Part shown: piece after piece, positions 16,997-25,466 of the stretch
Layout: each line of letters begins with the position of its first letter
Position numbering within the stretch: position 1 is the stretch's first letter
From: Stenotrophomonas sp. Ste86
GTDB lineage: Bacteria; Pseudomonadota; Gammaproteobacteria; Xanthomonadales; Xanthomonadaceae
Length of the DNA: 53,883 nt
Assembly (NCBI RefSeq): GCF_024519465.1
Contig: NZ_JALJRW010000027.1
Span: forward strand, 1 to 53,883
Direction of reading: 5' to 3'
Program-made: the position numbers and the translations under genes
Notes under the pieces: model-generated
Told to the model about the DNA's origin: nothing
Seen by the model: only the letters and a program-made list of their open reading frames with translations
Databases searched by the model: none

Positions 16997-18097
16997 CTAT
17001 CCGCGCAGGTGCTTGTAGAGCGTTGTGCGCGAAATACCCAGCTGGCGCGCCGCTGCGGTGACGTTGCCCTGGTGCGCGGCCACGGCATCGCGCACGCTTT
17101 GCGTGGTCAGCGCGCGCAACGAACGGCTGCCGACCTCGCGGACGTCTGCATCGCTCCCCACCCCGGCGCGTGCCGCAAGCGGTCCACGCAGGTACTGCAC
17201 CTGCACGGCGCTGTCTTCGGCAAGGCGTACACGGTACGCAGGGCCCGCCTGCAGCAGGCGGCGGCGCTGGTGCACGCTGGCGCCAGCGAACAGGGCATCG
17301 AGGGTCAGCAGGGGCAGCGGGCCGCGTCGGGGCAGGCCGAACAGGCGTCGCGCGACGCGGTTGGCGGCACGGATGTGGCCGTCTTCTTCCACCGCCAACA
17401 GGCCCTGCAACGGAGAATGCAGCCAGCGCGCGTCGTGCTGCACGGCCAACAGGTGGCAGGGCCGGTGTTCGCGCATGAGGCGGTTTTCGGTGGACAGCGC
17501 GGCCTGGCGGAAATAGCCGTGCAGCAGTTCAGCATCGCGTTCGCCGGTGCCGGTGATGTCCAATGCGCCCAGGACCTGTCCGTCCAGTCCGTGCAGCGGC
17601 ACGCTCAGGCAGAACACCGAGGCGAAGCGGTCCAGGTAGTGTTCGTTGCCGCGTACCAGTGCAGGCGCATCGTCGGCGAGGCTGCATGCCGGTGCGGTGG
17701 TGCCGATATCGATCTCGCGCAGGCGTCTGCCTATCTGGATCGGGCGCAGCACCGGCACGTCCGCCAGGCCATGCTCGCGCTGGGCCACGACCGTGCCGTC
17801 GGCATTGACGCAGAACAGGGTCCACTGGCGTCCGCCAAAGGCGGCCCAGAGGTGGTCGAGGTCCTCGCGGACGCAACGCGCCAGGCGGCGGTCGGCCGGG
17901 TCTTCCAGGCGCGGACCGGAGGTCGCCAGCGGCGCGTAATGCGGCGCCTGCCACGGTTGCACGCCGGCCAGCCGTGAGCGCTTCCAGGAACGCTGCACCG
18001 ACGGCGCCAGCAACGATTCGGCCAGCGCCCCGCCGTCGGCGAAGCGCTGGCGCGCGGCAGCCAGTACCTGCTGCTGTTCCCGTTGCATCACGGCCAT
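16997..18097 (-). CDS. AcoR-like regulator (GAF + Fis HTH) lacking the AAA+ domain
   Basis: This is a 366-aa transcription factor. The N-terminal part (about 30-200, with SWKRSRLAGV and GNEHYLDRFASVFCLSVPLHGLDGQVLGALDITG) matches the sensory GAF region of AcoR-type sigma-54 activators. A PAS-like segment with LLAVEEDGHIRAANRVARRLFGL follows (about 215-300), then a Fis-type helix-turn-helix (about 330-366). The sigma-54-contacting AAA+ domain (GAFTGA, Walker motifs) is absent, so it cannot activate sigma-54 in the usual way. It sits 87 bp downstream of the alcohol and aldehyde dehydrogenase genes and probably controls them. The start has a strong GGGAGGTGA site. Confidence 0.85.
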   Translation of the reverse strand: MAVMQREQQQVLAAARQRFADGGALAESLLAPSVQRSWKRSRLAGVQPWQAPHYAPLATSGPRLEDPADRRLARCVREDLDHLWAAFGGRQWTLFCVNADGTVVAQREHGLADVPVLRPIQIGRRLREIDIGTTAPACSLADDAPALVRGNEHYLDRFASVFCLSVPLHGLDGQVLGALDITGTGERDAELLHGYFRQAALSTENRLMREHRPCHLLAVQHDARWLHSPLQGLLAVEEDGHIRAANRVARRLFGLPRRGPLPLLTLDALFAGASVHQRRRLLQAGPAYRVRLAEDSAVQVQYLRGPLAARAGVGSDADVREVGSRSLRALTTQSVRDAVAAHQGNVTAAARQLGISRTTLYKHLRG

Positions 18098-18184
18098 CGG
18101 TCACCTCCCAGGGGACTGACAGCGTACACCCGGCAACCTGACTGCCTGTGCCGTCGCGGATAGCCATGTCCGCGACGGATTGTT

Positions 18185-19312
18185 TCACTTGCCCAGGGTC
18201 AGGATCGGCTTGAGGGTCACCCCGCGGGTGCTGTCTTCAGCCGCCTGGTTGATCTGGTCCAGCGGATAGAACCTGACCAGCTTGTCGAACGGGAAGCGGC
18301 CCTGCTGGTACAGCTGCACCAGCTGCGGGATGAACACCTTGGGCACGCTGTCGCCCTCGACGATGCCACGGATGCTGCGCCCGCCGAGCAGCAGGTTGTT
18401 GACGTCGAACTCGGCCTTGGTGCCCAGCTTCGGCGCACCGACCACACCGATCACGCCGCGCCCGCCAAGCGCTTCGATGCCCTGTGCCAGCACCTCCGGG
18501 CGACCGGTGGATTCCAGCGCGAAGTTGGCACCGCCGCCGGTGATCTCGCGCACGGCTTCAACCACATCCACCTCGCGGCTGTTGATCACGTGGGTGGCGC
18601 CCAGTTCCTTGGCCAGCGCCAATCGCGACGGCACCACATCGATGGCGATGATGGTGGTCGCCCCGGCAACGCGGGCGGCCATCACCGCGCTCAGGCCGAC
18701 GGCACCGGCACCAAAGCTGGCGAAGCTGCTGCCGGCGCTGACCTTGAGCGAGTTGATCACCGCACCGGCGCCGGTCTGGATGCCGCAGCCGAGCGGGCCA
18801 AGCAGTTCGATCGGCGCATCCTCGGGCACCTTGATGGCGTTGTTCTCGCGGCTCAGCGCATAGGTGGCGAACGAAGACTGCGCGAAGAAATGATCGTGCA
18901 GCGGGTTGCCGTCCGGATCCTGGATCGCGGTGGAACCATCCAGCGCGCCACCGCCGAAGTTGAGCCCGAAGAAATCCTTGCAGTACGCACCGTGGCCGCC
19001 GCTGCAGGGATTGCAGTGACCACAGGCGCCGTAGGTCAGCACGACGTGGTCGCCGACCTTGAGGTCCTTCACGCCCGGGCCAAGCGCTTCGACGATACCC
19101 GCGCCTTCATGGCCAAGCACCGCAGGCAGCGGCACCGGGTAGTACTGGTCGCGCACGATCAGGTCGGTATGGCACAGGCCGGTGGCGACCACGCGGACCA
19201 GCACTTCGTCGTCCTGCGGGCCGCGGATGCGGGCCTTTTCGATGGTGAACGGCTGTTCCTTCTCGCGCACCACGGCCACGGTGATGTCGCGCAGTTCGGT
19301 TGTTGCGGTCAT
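18185..19312 (-). CDS. Zn-dependent aryl-alcohol dehydrogenase (XylB/AreB-like)
   Basis: This 375-aa medium-chain dehydrogenase should oxidise an aromatic or allylic primary alcohol to the aldehyde with NAD. Catalytic zinc ligands are Cys47 (GLCHTD), His68-Glu69 (GHEG) and Cys176 (LGPLGCGIQTGAG); structural zinc cysteines are 97, 100, 103 and 111. The nucleotide site is GAGAVG, with an Asp in IIAIDV that favours NAD. LLGPLGCGIQTGAGAV is typical of the benzyl-alcohol group. Only 13 bp separate it from the aldehyde dehydrogenase upstream. The exact substrate is inferred. Confidence 0.9.
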   Translation of the reverse strand: MTATTELRDITVAVVREKEQPFTIEKARIRGPQDDEVLVRVVATGLCHTDLIVRDQYYPVPLPAVLGHEGAGIVEALGPGVKDLKVGDHVVLTYGACGHCNPCSGGHGAYCKDFFGLNFGGGALDGSTAIQDPDGNPLHDHFFAQSSFATYALSRENNAIKVPEDAPIELLGPLGCGIQTGAGAVINSLKVSAGSSFASFGAGAVGLSAVMAARVAGATTIIAIDVVPSRLALAKELGATHVINSREVDVVEAVREITGGGANFALESTGRPEVLAQGIEALGGRGVIGVVGAPKLGTKAEFDVNNLLLGGRSIRGIVEGDSVPKVFIPQLVQLYQQGRFPFDKLVRFYPLDQINQAAEDSTRGVTLKPILTLGK

Positions 19313-19325
19313 GTCGGTTTCCTTC

Positions 19326-20792
19326 TCAGATCGGGTAGGCGGGCGCTTCGCCCTTGACGGTCAGCCACTGCCACTGGGTGAACTCGTCGATGTTCGACGG
19401 ACCGCCGATGCTGGTGCCGTTGCCGGACGCGCCGACGCCACCGAACGGATTGATCACCTCATCGTTGACGGTCTGGTCGTTGATGTGCAGCAGGCCGGTA
19501 CGCAGCTGCTCGCCGAGCGTTAGCGCGCGACCGACATTGCTCGACACGATCGCCATCGAAAGGCCGTACTCGCTGTCGTTGGCCAGCGCGACGGCATCGT
19601 CGTCGGTATCGAACGGCACCACCACCGCGACCGGCGCGAAGATCTCTTCGCGGAAGGCCGGGTTGTCACGGCCCACATCGCTGAGCACCGTCGGTTCGAA
19701 GAACAGGTCCTTGTAGCCGCCGCCCGTGGCCAGGGTGGCACCGGCGGCCTGCGCCTCGGCGACGATGCGTGCGGCGTGGTCACGCTGCTGTGCGTTGATC
19801 AGCGGACCGATCGCCACATCGCCCGTCGCCGGATCACCGACCTTGAGCGATCTTGCCTTGGCCACCAGTTTCTCCAGGAAGCGCGCATGGATGCTGCGCT
19901 GGACCAGCACGCGGCCGGTGGCCATGCAGATCTGACCCTGGTGCAGGTACACGCCCCAGGCGGTGTTGGCGACGGCCAGGTCGAGGTCGGCGTCGTCCAG
20001 GATGATCAGCGAATTCTTCCCGCCCAGTTCCAGCGAGACTTTCTTCAGGTGCTTGCCCGCCGCCTCGCCGACCTTGCGCCCGGCACCGGTGGAACCGGTG
20101 AACTGGATCATGGCGATGTTGGGATCGCTGGTGAGCGCGGCACCGGCGGCGCCGTCCCCGGGCAGCACGTGCAGCAGGCCCGCCGGCAACCCGGCCAGCT
20201 CGAACAGGCGCGCGATGACGAAGCCGCCGCACACGGCGGTCCGCGGATCGGGCTTGAGCACCACCGCATTGCCCAGCGCGAGCGCCGGCGCGACCGCCCG
20301 CATGGCCAGGTACAGCGGGAAATTGAACGGTGCGATCACCCCGACCACGCCGAGGGGACGCCGCCGCGCCAGGTTGAGGCGGCCGGGTTCGGAGGGCAGC
20401 ACTTCGCCGATGCTGCGCGAGGGCAGCGCGGACGCTTCGTGCAGCGCCTTGGTGTTCACCTTCGCTTCGGAGCCGGCCTTGAGCCGGGTGGAGCCGCTTT
20501 CGCGGACCAGCCACTGCACGATGTCATCGTTGTACTGCTCGGCCAACTGCGCAGCGCGGCGAAGTACCTGGGCGCGCGTCTCGTACGGGGCGGCGGCCCA
20601 TTCGCGCTGCGCCTTGGCGGCGGTGGCAGCGGCCGCGGCGATGCCGGCCGGGTCGGTCATGGCGATCTTCCCGAGGGTGTTGCCGGTGGCCGGTTCGATC
20701 ACGTCCTGGACGCCGGCGCCGGTCTGCCACGTGCCGTCGAACAGTTTGCCGGACCACAGATCCGTGGGAAGGAAGGAGGATGTTTCAGTCAT
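19326..20792 (-). CDS. Aromatic aldehyde dehydrogenase (XylC/AreC-like)
   Basis: This 488-aa NAD(P)-dependent aldehyde dehydrogenase should convert the aldehyde made by the neighbouring alcohol dehydrogenase to the acid. Visible residues are Asn157 (APFNFPL), Lys180 (VLKPDP), Glu255 (LELGGKN) and the nucleophile Cys289 (GQICMATGR). The composition and partner gene suggest benzaldehyde dehydrogenase. The start MTETSSFLPTDLW has a GGCGAG site; the 60-codon upstream extension overlaps the operator-like repeat and is unlikely to be coding. Confidence 0.92.
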   Translation of the reverse strand: MTETSSFLPTDLWSGKLFDGTWQTGAGVQDVIEPATGNTLGKIAMTDPAGIAAAAATAAKAQREWAAAPYETRAQVLRRAAQLAEQYNDDIVQWLVRESGSTRLKAGSEAKVNTKALHEASALPSRSIGEVLPSEPGRLNLARRRPLGVVGVIAPFNFPLYLAMRAVAPALALGNAVVLKPDPRTAVCGGFVIARLFELAGLPAGLLHVLPGDGAAGAALTSDPNIAMIQFTGSTGAGRKVGEAAGKHLKKVSLELGGKNSLIILDDADLDLAVANTAWGVYLHQGQICMATGRVLVQRSIHARFLEKLVAKARSLKVGDPATGDVAIGPLINAQQRDHAARIVAEAQAAGATLATGGGYKDLFFEPTVLSDVGRDNPAFREEIFAPVAVVVPFDTDDDAVALANDSEYGLSMAIVSSNVGRALTLGEQLRTGLLHINDQTVNDEVINPFGGVGASGNGTSIGGPSNIDEFTQWQWLTVKGEAPAYPI

Positions 20793-20908
20793 TGTCTGCT
20801 CGCCTTTATCGTTCTGGTTCACCCGGACATTCAATACCCGCACGGCGGCGCTGCCTATTGGCCTCTGGCCGCATTCGGCACAAGTGCTTGCCGCACAAGG
20901 ACTTTGCA

Positions 20909-20945
20909 GCATGCCCACTGTCCAGTTAATGGACAGTAGGCATGC
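20909..20945. promoter_or_regulatory. 37-bp inverted repeat, candidate operator
   Basis: GCATGCCCACTGTCCA (20909-20924) and TGGACAGTAGGCATGC (20930-20945) are 16-bp arms with one mismatch around a 5-bp AT-rich centre. It lies 117 bp upstream of the aldehyde dehydrogenase start and about 100 bp upstream of the divergent DUF1415 gene. There is no T-run, so it looks like a protein-binding site rather than a terminator; the nearby AcoR-like protein is the obvious candidate. Confidence 0.7.
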
Positions 20946-21046
20946 GGTGCGGGGCCGGTCGCCGAGCAGCACCCTGTCCGCGCCGATACGCGCCCGTGCC
21001 GTCCTGCGCCTTACAATCGCCTGCCCAGCCCGCGATACCGCCCGCC

Positions 21047-21640
21047 ATGAACGATGACCGCTTCACCGACAGCAGCGCCCCGGACGGCACCGATTTCATC
21101 GCCGAAACCCGCACCTGGCTGGAGCAGATCGTCATCGGGCTGAACCTGTGCCCGTTCGCCAAGGCGGTGTACGTCAAGGACCAGGTGCGTTTCGTACTCA
21201 GCGATGCCACCACCCCGGAGGCACTGGTGGAGGAACTGGCCGAGGAACTCGTACTGCTGCGCGACACCCCGGCCGAGCAGATCGACACCACGCTGATCGT
21301 GCATCCGCACGTGCTGGGCGACTTCCTGGAGTACAACGATTTCCTCGACAACGCCGATGCCGCGATCGAGGCGCTGGACCTGCAGGGCATCCTGCAGGTG
21401 GCCAGTTTCCACCCGCAGTACCAGTTCGCCGGGGCGGCCGCCGATGACGTCAGCAACTACACCAACCGTTCGCCCTACCCGACCCTGCACCTGCTGCGCG
21501 AAGACAGCGTCGAGCGCGCCGTGGCCGCGTTCCCGGACCCGGACGTGATCGTGGAGCGCAACATCGAAACGCTGGACAAGCTGGGCGTGGAAGGCTGGAC
21601 GCGCCTGCTCGGGCGCAAGGACAACTCACGGTGCCACTGA
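21047..21640 (+). CDS. DUF1415 family protein
   Basis: This is a 197-aa cytosolic protein with the DUF1415 start TRTWLEQIVIGLNLCPFAKAVY and the later ASFHPQYQFAG and NRSPYPTLHLLRED segments. Its function is not established. The chosen ATG (MNDDRFTDSS) is 30 bp after a TACAAT box (21012-21017). The upstream in-frame extension is arginine/proline-rich shadow coding. Its end overlaps the start of the SDR gene by 10 bp, so the two are coupled. Confidence 0.9.
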   Translation: MNDDRFTDSSAPDGTDFIAETRTWLEQIVIGLNLCPFAKAVYVKDQVRFVLSDATTPEALVEELAEELVLLRDTPAEQIDTTLIVHPHVLGDFLEYNDFLDNADAAIEALDLQGILQVASFHPQYQFAGAAADDVSNYTNRSPYPTLHLLREDSVERAVAAFPDPDVIVERNIETLDKLGVEGWTRLLGRKDNSRCH

Positions 21641-22431
21641 CCCCGGCCATTGCCGAGTGGGCACCGCAGCCGCTGCGCGATCGCGTGGTGATCGTCACCG
21701 GCGGTGCGCAGGGCGTGGGCCGCGGCATCGCGCAGGCGGTACTGGGTGCCGGCGGCAGCGTGATGCTCGCCGACCTCGATGCCGATGCCGGCAAGGCCTG
21801 CCTGAAGGAGTGGGCATTGCCCGAACGCGCGGCCTTCCAGCGCGCGGACGTGGTCAACGAACGCAGCGTGCAGGCGCTGGTGAAGGCGACGCTCAAGCGC
21901 TTCGGCCGCATCGATGGGCTAGTCAACAACGCCGGCATCGCCAGCGCGCATGGCACGCCGCTGGCGGCGATGACGCTGGCCGAATGGCAGCGCCGGCTGT
22001 CCAGCCTGCACGGCGCGTTCCTGTGCAGCAAGCACGCGCTGCCGGCCCTGCGCGAACACGACGGGGCGATCATCAACATCGCTTCGACCCGTGCATGGCA
22101 GTCCGAGGCGGACAGCGAGGCCTATGCCGCCGCCAAGGGCGGGCTGGTGGCGTTCACCCATGCGCTGGCGCTGAGCGAAGGCCCGGACGTGCGGGTCAAC
22201 AGCATCAGCCCGGGCTGGATCACCACCGATGCCTGGCAGGGGCCGGCGCGCCGCCGCACGCCGACGCTGTCGCGCCGCGACCATGCACAGCACCCGGTCG
22301 GGCGGGTGGGCCAGCCGGAAGATATCGGCGCGCTGGCGGTGTTCCTGCTGTCGGACCTGTCCGGCTTCATCACCGGGCAGGACCACGTGGTGGATGGCGG
22401 CATGACCCGGAAAATGATCTACGCCGAATGA
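21631..22431 (+). CDS. Short-chain dehydrogenase/reductase
   Basis: This 266-aa classical SDR has the cofactor motif TGGAQGVGRG, NNAG (99-102) and the catalytic Ser152, Tyr165 and Lys169 (EAYAAAKGG). An Asp in MLADLD after the second strand favours NAD(H). The C-terminal GFITGQDHVVDGGMTRKM is typical. The substrate is unknown. It starts with GTG overlapping the DUF1415 stop. Confidence 0.92.
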   Translation: MPLTPAIAEWAPQPLRDRVVIVTGGAQGVGRGIAQAVLGAGGSVMLADLDADAGKACLKEWALPERAAFQRADVVNERSVQALVKATLKRFGRIDGLVNNAGIASAHGTPLAAMTLAEWQRRLSSLHGAFLCSKHALPALREHDGAIINIASTRAWQSEADSEAYAAAKGGLVAFTHALALSEGPDVRVNSISPGWITTDAWQGPARRRTPTLSRRDHAQHPVGRVGQPEDIGALAVFLLSDLSGFITGQDHVVDGGMTRKMIYAE

Positions 22432-22476
22432 AACCGGCCCGCATGGCCCCCCACGACCCCACGGCCCGCATGGCCG

Positions 22477-22664
22477 GTAGAGCCGAGCCATGCTCGGCTG
22501 CTCTTCGCCCCGGCGCCTGCCTGTCGTCACGGTGGCTGCTCTTCGCCCCGGTGCCTGCCTGTCGTCACGGTGGCTGCCCTTCGCCACGGTGCCTGCCCGT
22601 CGTCACGGTCGCTGCCCTTCGTTCCGGGTCTGCAGCGCGTCAGCCGAGCGTGGCTCAGCTCTAC
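22477..22664. repeat. 38-bp tandem array bounded by inverted GTAG REPs
   Basis: A plus-strand REP (22477-22499, GTAG with arms AGCCGAGC/GCTCGGCT) and a minus-strand REP (22642-22664) point away from each other's core with their GTAG tags outward. Between them, units starting at 22501, 22539, 22577 and 22615 repeat with an exact 38-bp period (CTCTTCGCCCCGG...GCCTGCC...GTCGTCACGGTGG). The composite occupies the convergent SDR-prlC spacer (22432-22705), which I judge non-coding. Confidence 0.9.
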
Positions 22665-22705
22665 GCCCACCCTTCCTCTGGAATGCGCTGCCGCCGCCGG
22701 GCGGT

Positions 22706-24742
22706 TTACCCCGCCATGCCGTTGTGCCGCAGCAGCGCATCCACGCGGGGCGCGCGCCCACGGAAGGCGGCGAAGTTTTCCGCCGCACTGCGGCTGCCGC
22801 CGCGTGACAGCACTTCGTCGCGGAAGCGCCTGCCGGTGTCGGCGGTGTTGCCCGGTGCTTCCTCGAACGCGGCATACGCATCAGCGCTGAGCACCTCGGC
22901 CCACTTGTAGCTGTAGTACCCGGCCGCATAGCCGCCGGCGAAGATATGGCTGAACTGATGCGGGAAGCGGTTCCATGCCGGCGGGCGGTTGACCGCGACT
23001 TCGTCGCGCACGCGCTCGAGCAGCTGCAGCACGGTGTCCTGCAGCGGATCGAAGCTGCTGTGCAGTTGCATGTCGAACAGCGCGAATTCGAGCTGGCGCA
23101 CGGTGAACATGCCGCTCTGGAAATTGCGCGCGGCGAGCATGCGATCGAACAGCGCGCGCGGCAGCGGCTGGCCGCTGTCCACGTGCGCGGTCATGCCCTG
23201 CACCCGCTCCCACTCCCAGCAGAAGTTCTCCATGAACTGGCTGGGCAGCTCCACCGCATCCCATTCCACACCGTTGATGCCGGCCACGCCAAGCTCGCCG
23301 ATGCGGGTCAGCAGTTGATGCAGCCCATGGCCCATTTCATGGAACAAGGTGGTGACTTCGTCGTGGCTGAAGGTGGCCGGCTTGCCCTCGGCGCCCTTGC
23401 CGAAGTTGCACACCAGGTACACCAGCGGGGTCTGCACGCCGGCCGCGGTATCGCGACGGTTGCGGCAATCGTCCATCCACGCGCCACCGCGCTTGCCTTC
23501 GCGTGCGTACAGGTCCAGGTAGAACTGCCCCACCAACGCGCCCTGCGCATCGACCAGGCGGAAGAAACGCACGTCCGGATGCCAGACCGGCGCCGTGTCC
23601 GGCTGCACCTGCAGCCCGTACAAGCCTTCGATCACGGCGAACAGTCCAGCGAGCACCTTGGGCTCAGTGAAGTACTGCTTCACTTCCTGCTCGGAATAGC
23701 TGTAGCGGGCCTGCTTGAGCTGCTCGCTGGCAAACGCCAGGTCCCAGGCCTCCAGCGTCTGCAGGCCCAGTTCGTCGCGCGCGAACAGGTCCAGTTCGGC
23801 GCGGTCGCGCTGCGCATGCGGCTTGGCGCGCGCGGCCAGGTCGCGGAGGAAGCCGAGCACCTGCGCGGCGTCTTCGGCCATCTTGGTGGCGATCGAGTAC
23901 TCGGCGTAGTTGGCAAAGCCCAGCAGTGCGGCCAGTTCGGCACGCAGGGCCAGCACGCGGTCGATGTTGGCGCTGTTGTCCCACGCGGCATCGCCGAACT
24001 CGGACGCACGCAGCGCGTTGGCACGGTACAGCGCCTCGCGCAGCGGGCGGTGCGTGGCATAGGTCAGCACCGGCAGGTAACACGGCATCTGCAGGGTCAA
24101 CTTCCAGCCGGACAGACCGTCCTTCTCCGCTGCCGCACGTGCCGCGGCGATCACATCGTCGGGGAGCCCGGCCAGCTCGGCCGGATCTTCCACGTGCAGC
24201 GACCAGGCATCGGTCGCGTCAAGCACGTTCTGCGAGAACGTCGCCGACAGCGCCGACAGTTCTTCCTTGATCGCACTGAAGCGCGCCTTGCCGGCGTCAT
24301 CCAGTTCGGCGCCGCCCAGGCGGAAGTCGCGCAGGGCGTTGTCCAGCACCTTGCGTCGGGCGTCATCGTACTGCGCCGCTTCCGGTGCGGCAGCCAGTGC
24401 GCGGTACTGCTGGAACAACGCCAGGTTCTGGCCCAGCGCGCTGCCGAAGCGGGTCACCTTGGGCAGGTTGGCGTTGTAGGCCTCACGCAGCGCCGGGGTG
24501 TTCACCACGCCCTGCAGGTGGCCAACCTGGCCCCAGGCGCGCCACAGGCGCTCGGTGGCATCGTCCAGCGGCACCACGAAGCTGGCCCAGGTCACCGGGC
24601 TGACGGTTTCGGCCGCTGTCACCGCGGCGTCGGCCTCGGCCAACAGCGCGTCGATCGCCGGGGCGATGTGCTCAGGCTGGATCGCGTCGAAGCGCGGCAG
24701 GCCGGAAAAATCGAGCAGGGGGTTGGTGGGGGTCACAGGCAT
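22706..24742 (-). CDS. prlC: Oligopeptidase A (M3 metallopeptidase)
   Basis: This 678-aa zinc metallopeptidase degrades short peptides, including signal-peptide remnants, in the cytosol. The zinc site HEMGH is at 468-472, with the third ligand at about Glu498 in GVEWDAVELPSQFMENF. The length matches E. coli PrlC (680 aa) and there is no signal peptide. The start MPVTPTNPLL was preferred; an in-frame ATG 16 codons upstream (24790) has no family support. Confidence 0.93.
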   Translation of the reverse strand: MPVTPTNPLLDFSGLPRFDAIQPEHIAPAIDALLAEADAAVTAAETVSPVTWASFVVPLDDATERLWRAWGQVGHLQGVVNTPALREAYNANLPKVTRFGSALGQNLALFQQYRALAAAPEAAQYDDARRKVLDNALRDFRLGGAELDDAGKARFSAIKEELSALSATFSQNVLDATDAWSLHVEDPAELAGLPDDVIAAARAAAEKDGLSGWKLTLQMPCYLPVLTYATHRPLREALYRANALRASEFGDAAWDNSANIDRVLALRAELAALLGFANYAEYSIATKMAEDAAQVLGFLRDLAARAKPHAQRDRAELDLFARDELGLQTLEAWDLAFASEQLKQARYSYSEQEVKQYFTEPKVLAGLFAVIEGLYGLQVQPDTAPVWHPDVRFFRLVDAQGALVGQFYLDLYAREGKRGGAWMDDCRNRRDTAAGVQTPLVYLVCNFGKGAEGKPATFSHDEVTTLFHEMGHGLHQLLTRIGELGVAGINGVEWDAVELPSQFMENFCWEWERVQGMTAHVDSGQPLPRALFDRMLAARNFQSGMFTVRQLEFALFDMQLHSSFDPLQDTVLQLLERVRDEVAVNRPPAWNRFPHQFSHIFAGGYAAGYYSYKWAEVLSADAYAAFEEAPGNTADTGRRFRDEVLSRGGSRSAAENFAAFRGRAPRVDALLRHNGMAG

Positions 24743-24915
24743 CTCCAGACAACGGGGCCGCGGCAGCGGCATTCCCCCACGATATGGCATTGCCCCCGGT
24801 CCGGCACAAGCCCTGCAGGCGATGCACCGCCCCGGATCGGCCAGCCGATGTTCACGCGCGACTGACGGGCGCCGACCGAGGCTGGAGCCTCCTACGCTGG
24901 CATTGCGGCGCGATC

Positions 24916-25311
24916 ATGGATGAGTTCACCTACGCACAGTCGCATTTCGCGCTGATCGGCACGGCCAGCACCGCCGAACTGGACTGGATCGCCGCGCTCG
25001 GGAAGGCCGACGAACAGCCGCGCCATCGCGCCGCCCTGGCGCAGGTGGTCGGCCCGCAGGCCGGGCGGCTGCAGGACGACCAGCTCTGGTATCCGTATGA
25101 AGTGATCGAGCGCGGCGCGATCCGCTGCGAGCCCGGCCACGAACGCGAATTCGTGCTGTGCACGCTGCTGGTGATCCTGGCCGTGCAGGCCGGTCAACGC
25201 ATCGGCGTGGACCTGTCCCTGCAGTTCGACGACCTGGCGGCAACGTATGAAACCCTGCCACCGGTCTTGCGCGACACCGTGCTGGACGCCTACCAGCGCG
25301 TGCAGGCGTAG
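24916..25311 (+). CDS. Hypothetical protein, unknown family
   Basis: The 131-aa cytosolic protein (MDEFTYAQSHFALIGTAS...) has no membrane segment or signal peptide. It contains the features LWYPYEVIERGAIRCEPGHEREF and a helical hydrophobic FVLCTLLVILAVQAG. I recognise no domain. Its stop codon TAG (25309-25311) lies within the GTAG tag of the first REP of the following array. It is divergent from prlC. Confidence 0.75.
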   Translation: MDEFTYAQSHFALIGTASTAELDWIAALGKADEQPRHRAALAQVVGPQAGRLQDDQLWYPYEVIERGAIRCEPGHEREFVLCTLLVILAVQAGQRIGVDLSLQFDDLAATYETLPPVLRDTVLDAYQRVQA

Positions 25312-25463
25312 AGCCGACCGTTGGTCGGCTGATGTCCCGCGCGCACAGGGGGTAGAGCCGACCGTGGGTCGGCTGATGTCCCGCGCACAAGGGGTAGAGC
25401 CGACCGTTGGTCGGCTGATTTACGGCGTCAAGGCAAGAGCAGCCGACCAACGGTCGGCTCTAC
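25308..25463. repeat. Train of four GTAG REP elements
   Basis: Three plus-strand copies (25308-25330, 25352-25374, 25394-25416) with arms AGCCGACC/GGTCGGCT are spaced 44 and 42 bp apart. The spacers are nearly identical (GATGTCCCGCGC...CA...GGG). A fourth copy is inverted at 25441-25463. The train fills the spacer between the convergent hypothetical gene and the Cds1-like gene. Confidence 0.92.
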
Positions 25464-25466
25464 AAC

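Noticed and set aside
20793..20908. Sigma-54 promoter for the aldehyde dehydrogenase
   Set aside because: A GG-N10-GC spacing exists but the flanking bases fit the consensus poorly, and the local regulator lacks the ATPase domain needed.
22490..22890. Small frames over the 38-bp array
   Set aside because: Their repeated peptides come from the tandem DNA, and the second half lies opposite prlC.
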